A stretch of DNA of 64,000 nucleotides from Tetramitus jugosus (lineage: Eukaryota > Heterolobosea > Eutetramitea > Acrasida > Vahlkampfiidae): the NCBI GenBank assembly GCA_937625935.1, contig OW569362.1, forward strand, positions 310,001-374,000, in the 5' to 3' direction. The notes below the pieces were generated by a model. That model was not told the origin of the DNA. It made no database searches and saw nothing but the letters and a program-made list of their open reading frames with translations. The position numbers were made by a program, and so were the translations under genes. Positions 58,704 to 64,000 of the stretch are shown here, one piece after another. Within the stretch, counting starts at the first letter, position 1. Every line of letters starts with the position of its first letter.

Positions 58704-61288
58704 TTACTTATCTTGTGGATTGATGGCCAGATTTTGTGGAGTGATTGAAGGTTGGCTACCTCCTGATGGCATGATGTGGATGGTATGGGAAAGAATGAAG
58801 AAGACCCAGGCGTGCAATAGGAAAATATACACGACAAACAGAATTCTCAATAGTGGATTGATTCTGAGATGTCTGGCCGATTGAATCGAAATGCCATCGA
58901 GCCATTGCATACCACTTGCTACCTTTTTGGCCAAGAAACCCCGTTGGGACAAATTTCTGAAGACTCGGTTCGTTTTGATTGGTACGGCAGCGTCCACATC
59001 GTGTCCATCGAAAATATCAATTGAATGACCCTTAGTCCTCCGTCTTGGTGCCTCGTTCATTGGGTTCATTCGAGCCACAAGCTCCACTTCCTTGATTCTT
59101 TGCTTTGTTTTGTCAAGCTCCAAGTACAGTGCAGCCTTTTCACTGTTTAATGTTTCGAGCTGCGACTGTTTCTCGATCAGTCTTTCAGCCAGGGCTCTAG
59201 CTCTATTTTCTGCCTCGGTCTGATCCGAGCTTGTCGAAGATGATGATCTCGTGACCTTTGATTGCAGAGTTTTGATGTCGGCAACCCGTTTCTTGAGTTC
59301 CTCTTGCAAATCTCTCCTCTCAGCTTCAAACTTCTGCTTGGCATCGTCGGCACTCAGTTTGATCGTAGCCATGGCCTGTTGTATCTTTGCAACGTTTTCC
59401 TTTTCTCGCTCCAAACTCTTCTCCAAGTTTCTAATCTTGAAACGAGAAGAGGTGACCTCTGCATCTTGTTGACGCTTCACCAAATCTAATGTAGCTGCTA
59501 ATTCTTGATTCTCTGCTCTTAGTCTTTCCAAGTCCATAATCATATCCTCCTTGTCCAATGCAGCAAGCAGTTTGTCATCATCGTCTTGTAGTCTCGATTC
59601 ACTGAGATCTGATTCGTTCGATCCGACGGATGAGTCAGGAGATCGCACCTTCTTCAACTCTTCGATTTGTTTGTCACGAATCAGCAGAACCTTGGTTGCA
59701 CGATTCTTGTACTCTTGCAACTCTTGTTCCTTGAGTTGGAACTCACTCTGCTTCATCTTGAGCAAATTCTCTAGTCGATTGATATCCTGCCACTTTTCAC
59801 TCAATGAATTCTGAGCTTGTGTAAATTCGGATTCTAGTTGCGTTCTGCTCTCCAACAATTCTCTTTCACGCTTGTTGAAATGAGCTCTCAAAGACTTTAC
59901 ATCCTCTTCTTCACTTCTCAGTTTATCCTCCAACTTACTATATCGATCCTTCAACTCTTCATATGCCTCCTGTGCATCCGTTCTCTTCCTTCTCTCCTCC
60001 TTTGAGATTGTATCATTGGCTTCCTTCATATCAGTCAGTGCTTTATCCTTGGTCTTCAACTGCTGAATCAACTCATCAATCTGCGTTTGCATATTGTTTT
60101 GCTGTTTTTCCTTGTCGTTCATCAACCGAGCAAATTCATTCTCTGTTTTCAACTTTTCTTCCAAGAATCGACTCATTTGACTTCCATGTCTCTATCATAT
60201 ACATACATGGATTGCACTTGTCAGTTTCGCTTTTCAAAAATAAATGAACATCAACCATAATAACTAAATGGATAAAAACTCACCTCTTGCACCTCCTTCA
60301 AATATCGTTCATTCTTACTCGCTTGTCCACTAAACTCCTTAAACTTGTTGTTCAGTGTTTCATTCTGTCGAGTCAACGAAATCAATTCTTCATGTAAATG
60401 CAAAACACTGTGTCGTAAAATTTGCTTTTCCTCATCGACAACAGTACTATCATGATCCAGTGAAGCAACTGGTGCAATCTCACTTTTCTTTTCATCTGTT
60501 GCCTGTTCATTTGTTGATGTCGCTTCCTCCACTTTCTCCTCCATAACAATCTGTTGTTTCTCACTTTCGTCTTCTTCCTTTTCCTCCTTCTCCTCTGCGA
60601 CACTTTGCTCACTTGCTTTTTGATTCTTTTTCACTTTATTATTCTTCTTCTTATTGTTCTTGCTCTTGTTATTGCCCTTATTATTATTACTATTATTATT
60701 ATTTGCTTTGTCCTTGGTCGTTTTTTGTTCGTTGTTTTTATCGTTATTTTCTTCATCCTCCTTTGCTTCACTGCTTGTTTTTGTTGTCACATTTTCATTT
60801 AATGTTTCCTCATTCTTGGTTGTGTCTTCGGGTACTTCTACTACTACAGTTCTTGTTCTTGTTGTTGTTGTCAAAGCTTTATCAACTGGTTGTTGTTTCA
60901 AGTTTGAAACAACATTTTCAATCATTGATGGATCACTAAAGTACTTTTTAGAGAAGAAGAGTGCATCCTGTAATTTTTCAATCTCTGATCGTTCATCTAC
61001 CTTTGATGACAATTGTGCTTGTTCCTCTTGACCAACAACACTCGATGAAAAATCATGGTTGAGCATGCTTATCGGAGAAATAGGAGATGGTTTTTTGAGA
61101 GAATGATTTTCTTGATCATCTTCATCTCCTACGACATCATTATAGGCACTGTCATCTTCATATTCATATTCATCATCGTCATCATCATAGTCTTCATCAT
61201 CAGTCAAGTCATCAGATTTGTTGACAACTTTGGCAGCTGTTTGATCCACATTCTCAAGCACTTGTTCTGCAAATTTAAGTGCCCACAT
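58704..61288 (-). CDS. GOLGA5: Golgin-84 (GOLGA5) homologue
   Basis: Golgin-84 is a Golgi tether with a long coiled-coil and a C-terminal membrane anchor; it catches intra-Golgi vesicles. Exons 61288-60284 and 60191-58704 join in phase 0 across a 92-nt intron (GTGAGT to GATAG), giving 830 residues. The N-terminus (LKFAEQVLENVDQTAAKVV) matches the start of animal golgin-84. An acidic and Lys/Asn-rich segment fills about 30-270, then coiled-coil from about 275 to 740. The C-terminus carries RRRTKGHSIDIFDG, a conserved helix (QWLDGISIQSARHLRINPL) and the anchor RILFVVYIFLLHAWVFFIL, followed by a short lumenal tail. Two apparent frames are one gene. Confidence 0.9.
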
Positions 61289-61447
61289 TTGATTTTAGTG
61301 ATAATGGTGATGCTTGGATCGTAAAAAGCTTATGTTGTTGTTGTTTTTTGTGTGATGTGATTGATGATTTTCTAAGCTTTTTACTTGTGTCGGCGACAAA
61401 AGATCAAACAAAAAATTGTTTGTCCACACAACAGAGTATCAAAATCA

Positions 61448-62446
61448 ATGTCCAATATCACGACAACGACAGCAACACCACCACCACCAGTGACGTCTCA
61501 TGAAGACAAGCTCAAGTTTTATCGAAATACGAGATATGCTGCTGTTGATTTTCTACAGCACACTGGAGAGCTCTTACTCATGTAAGTACATCATGATTTA
61601 CATCGAGTACCAAATCTTTCTTTTTTTTTTTATGGTTCTGAATTGGAAGCTTAACCACATCATGTTCACCATGTACCTATATATAATCGATTATGGTGTT
61701 GATATGCAAACAGTCCACAAACAGTCATTGCAACAAGCATCATTTTTTATCACAGATTTTACAAGTTTATAAGAGATGAACAGATACCGGATGACAAGTA
61801 CGACAAGTATCAAATCGCATGTAGTTGCGTGTTTATTGCGTGCAAGTGTCAAGAAACGTTGCGTAGCTTGAGAGACATTTGTAATGTGCTTCAGCGGATA
61901 CGCTACCCTCAAAAGCCCAATTTTTCATTGAATTGTCCAGAGCTTGCCAAATTGAAGCAAAGTATTTCAATGCACGAACAAATTGTGTTGAGAGCTTTGG
62001 CTTACAATGTGAGAATAAGTGTGCCCTATTCGTATGTTGGTCCTTATTTGAAGTGTTTGAATTTTGGTGATCCTGAAGGTGTGAAAATGGAGGATCCTGT
62101 TCGTGATTTGCAACTCCAACGGTTATTGCAATGCACGTGCAGTTTGTTGAATGATTCGTTGAGAACTGATTTGTGCATTACGCACAAGTCACATGAAATT
62201 GCTGTTGGGTGCATTTACTTGGCTGCTCGGTTGTGTGATGTGCAATTGCCATATCAAAGACAGCACAAGGAGGTGAACAGTGGTGAGGGTGTGAGTTTAG
62301 GTGACTCTGCTCTGTCTGTTGCATCTGCTTCAGCTGTAGCTGAAAGAGAATGGTATCACTTGTTTAATGTGTCAAAGGAGACACTGCGGAGCATTTCCAA
62401 CGAAATCATTCAAATGTATAGTGATTATAAACAAGTTGAAAAGTAA
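61448..62446 (+). CDS. Cyclin (CCNQ/cyclin L-like)
   Basis: Exons 61448-61581 and 61756-62446 join in phase 2 to 274 residues. The first cyclin box is at about 25-145 (YAAVDFLQHTGELLLIFYKF; QIACSCVFIACKCQETLRSL then RDICNVLQRI). The segment IVLRALAYNVRISVPYSYVG matches the helix after the first box, and a second box begins near ITHKSHEIAVGCIYLAARLC. The pattern RDI-NV-x-x-R plus the E-x-VLRAL helix fits transcription-type cyclins (K, L, Q), which pair with CDK9-13-type or CDK10 kinases. No destruction box is obvious. Exact subclass uncertain. Divergent from golgin-84, 159 bp apart. Confidence 0.82.
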
Positions 62447-62591
62447 GAATCATGATCGCACCATTTAAATTTTTCTGTTCTTGGAGCAGGGGTTGTAATT
62501 TTTTATCGACAACGAAACAGAAACATCAAGGAGCAACGAAATTGAAATTTTACTACAGAAGGAAGTCAGTCAATTATCATCTGACCTTGCA

Positions 62592-63182
62592 TCAAGGCTT
62601 CCTGAAACCCTGGAGAAGCTTGGCATTTTTTGCCTTTCTGATTTGATACTTTTTCTCACTGAAACGAGGATGATGCCTATCAAAATGTTTCCTTGCTCCT
62701 TTTCCTCGGGTTAATTTGTTGTACCAGTGCGCATCTTGTCTCGAAAGAATCTTGAGTCGTGTTGCCAGCTCAATAAGAGCTTTGCTTGCTGTAGTATCGT
62801 CAGGATTCTTATGTAACTGACTGAGACTTCTAAAGCACTTACTAGGAACAGTAAACATGTCATCATTTCCCCCGGTGCTGGAGCCACTACCATCTTTACC
62901 ATCTTCATCACCATCGTCACTGTCATCCTCATCATCTTCGTCTTCGTCACCATCTTCCACCCCACTTCTATTCCTATCGCTCAGAAAATGTTTGATGCAT
63001 ACATTACCAACAGTCACCACATTCTGATTCTTCTTGTTAATGATGACACAATTGTCAGGACAGGTTTCACCTTGTTGTTCATAGATGGTATCCAATCTCC
63101 ATTCTTTACGAGCAGCTGACCACGAATCAGACTCGCTTGCCTCAATTATCAAGCTGACAAGAATTTGGAAGGTATGGGACAT
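62592..63182 (-). CDS. Small acidic protein with a Cys-containing protist domain
   Basis: A 196-residue frame from an ATG. The N-terminal 70 residues contain EWRLDTIYEQQGETCPDNCV, then NKKNQNVVTVGNVCIKHFL. This Cys-x3-Cys, Asn-x-x-Asn-Gly/Gln, V-G-N-x-C-I-K-x-F layout recalls a small metal-binding domain seen in some protist and giant-virus proteins, but I cannot name it. A run of about 30 Asp/Glu/Gly residues follows, and the C-terminus is basic (RGKGARKHFDRHHPRFSEKK). No signal peptide or membrane span. Nuclear location is plausible from the charge pattern. Convergent with the cyclin gene. Confidence 0.55.
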   Translation of the reverse strand: MSHTFQILVSLIIEASESDSWSAARKEWRLDTIYEQQGETCPDNCVIINKKNQNVVTVGNVCIKHFLSDRNRSGVEDGDEDEDDEDDSDDGDEDGKDGSGSSTGGNDDMFTVPSKCFRSLSQLHKNPDDTTASKALIELATRLKILSRQDAHWYNKLTRGKGARKHFDRHHPRFSEKKYQIRKAKNAKLLQGFRKP

Positions 63183-63659
63183 TTTGATGTTTTCTGCAAT
63201 TTTAGTATTGGCATTTTCATTTTCTGTTTAAAAAAGGTTTTGTTTTTCTGGGGAGAACGAACTCACCAGAATTTGAAGGAAGGTACCTCCAAGTAATAAT
63301 AGATGAAGGAAAGTTTCTGCTCGATCAAAATCCAGTTTCTGCTCCTGCACTCAAATGAAACTCATGAACGGCTGATTGCATGTTGGTTTGGAATATTAAG
63401 GAATCTGCTTCTAAGCTCTAGTATCGGGAAATTTCAATTAATTGGCTCTCAACACATTTTATTGAGAATGATCTTCAACTTGCATTTCTGTTTGCTTTGG
63501 GTTTTTCACTTTAAACATGTTCATGCAATTTTGGTCCAAAAAAATCGCACGAGAAAATTGTTCTATCAATAGTCGAATACAACCCATGCCTGAAGTTAAT
63601 CAACTGATTTCCTGTTGAATTGTTGTGACAAAAGCAACAAATATTTCAAGTTAAGATTA
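63183..63659. other. Intergenic region upstream of the right-edge gene
   Basis: About 480 bp. It contains an 89-codon ATG-led plus-strand frame at 63303-63572 whose product is hydrophobic and unlike any family I know; I treat it as chance. The region should contain the promoters of the two divergent neighbours. Confidence 0.4.
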
Positions 63660-64000
63660 ATGGTAGAAACAAGAGCACATGATTATGGTGATCCACCTAA
63701 AATTACACCCCATATTGTTCGTCATCATCCAAAGAAGGAAGAAGATACAACTGGTTTGAAAAAAGAAAAGTTGTTCAGCACAGAACACTTCAAGAACGAG
63801 TACTCTGCTCCAGAACTTCGTGAATCACTCCAAGAAACCATCCTACTGGGAACTGCCTATGGTCCAAGTCACAGATGGACCAGTGGTAAGCAAAATCTGT
63901 TGGATCTCAAGTATTATCAAGAAGGAGGTCGATACTTGAATCCAGAGCGAAACACTCGAGTCAAAAAGATGGTGGATGAGAGAGATGAGAAGATACAGGA
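63660..64000 (+). CDS. Partial gene at right edge, unrecognised
   Basis: An ATG at 63660 opens a frame that continues to the window edge (113 complete codons, no stop). It begins VETRAHDYGDPPKITPHIV and includes APELRESLQETILLG, TAYGPSHRWTSGKQN and EGGRYLNPERNTRVKKMVDE. Composition is normal for coding sequence and rich in charged residues. A GTAAGC at about 63891 could be an intron donor, so the last third may be intronic even though it stays open. No family is recognised. Confidence 0.5.
   Translation, partial: MVETRAHDYGDPPKITPHIVRHHPKKEEDTTGLKKEKLFSTEHFKNEYSAPELRESLQETILLGTAYGPSHRWTSGKQNLLDLKYYQEGGRYLNPERNTRVKKMVDERDEKIQ

Noticed and set aside
58704-61288. Separate coiled-coil gene and acidic Lys/Asn-rich gene
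   Set aside because: Golgin-84 needs both: N-terminal motif in one frame and C-terminal anchor in the other, joined by a 92-nt intron in phase 0.
63303-63572. 89-codon plus-strand frame starting with ATG
   Set aside because: Hydrophobic, no recognisable motif, no signal peptide layout, and located in a promoter-sized gap.
1-64000. tRNA, rRNA, transposon, CRISPR or viral insert
   Set aside because: Reading the intergenic stretches showed no cloverleaf with conserved T-arm, no inverted terminal repeats, no spaced direct repeats and no transposase, reverse transcriptase or capsid-like frame. A tRNAscan or RepeatMasker run could still find something short.

Overview
The window looks like nuclear DNA of a free-living amoeboflagellate, most probably Naegleria or a close heterolobosean. 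The evidence is eukaryotic core genes (BOP1, REV1, RAB14, golgin-84, signal peptide peptidase, nuclear poly(A)-binding protein), very dense packing on both strands, short GT-AG introns (about 40-290 nt, one with a TACTAAC branch site), moderate AT content, and Ser/Asn/Gln homopolymers. The species call is inference. I found no virus, transposon, CRISPR array, rRNA or convincing tRNA gene.

Layout. 0-9.2 kb: a mitochondrially targeted PEPCK-like pseudoenzyme, a low-complexity nuclear protein, a START-domain protein, the translesion polymerase REV1, an oddly ordered SLOG protein, and SFT2. 9.3-16.1 kb: an array of five secreted, probably GPI-anchored CAP/SCP genes, all on the minus strand, interrupted by a CYTH-like gene and a broken acyloxyacyl hydrolase gene. 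16.3-25.2 kb: a CCDC174-like protein, an F-box/LRR-type protein flanked by two related gene fragments, a WrbA quinone reductase, an RCC1 protein that stops at the first residues of a BTB domain, a GSP26-like flavoprotein, and the peroxisomal ether-lipid enzyme AGPS with a PTS2 signal. 25.4-37.6 kb: an unrecognised four-exon gene, a mitochondrial membrane protein, an ASXH (DEUBAD) protein, BOP1, two neighbours that share a presequence (a prolyl hydroxylase and a repeat protein), and a TPR-like/propeller-like protein. 37.7-51.2 kb: a phospholipase B-like protein, a polyQ IPT-domain regulator, RAB14, a lysophospholipid acyltransferase, a novel repeat protein, signal peptide peptidase, and an alpha/beta-hydrolase without its nucleophile. 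51.4-64 kb: a Cys-rich nuclear protein, an ankyrin-Cache-HAMP protein with a degenerate cyclase domain, a PABPN1 homologue, golgin-84, a cyclin, a small acidic Cys-containing protein, and a gene running off the right edge.

Themes. Several enzyme folds appear to have been recycled without chemistry: PEPCK without P-loop or metal ligands, an alpha/beta-hydrolase with Ser changed to Gly, and a cyclase domain without its first metal Asp. Two of these carry mitochondrial presequences. Phagotrophic and lysosomal functions (PLB-like, acyloxyacyl hydrolase remnant, CAP proteins) and membrane trafficking (SFT2, RAB14, golgin-84, SPP) are well represented.

Many reading frames were joined here by hand across inferred introns. 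Exon borders come from GT/AG signals plus frame continuity, not from transcripts. Residue-level family comparisons come from remembered family patterns, not from a database search.
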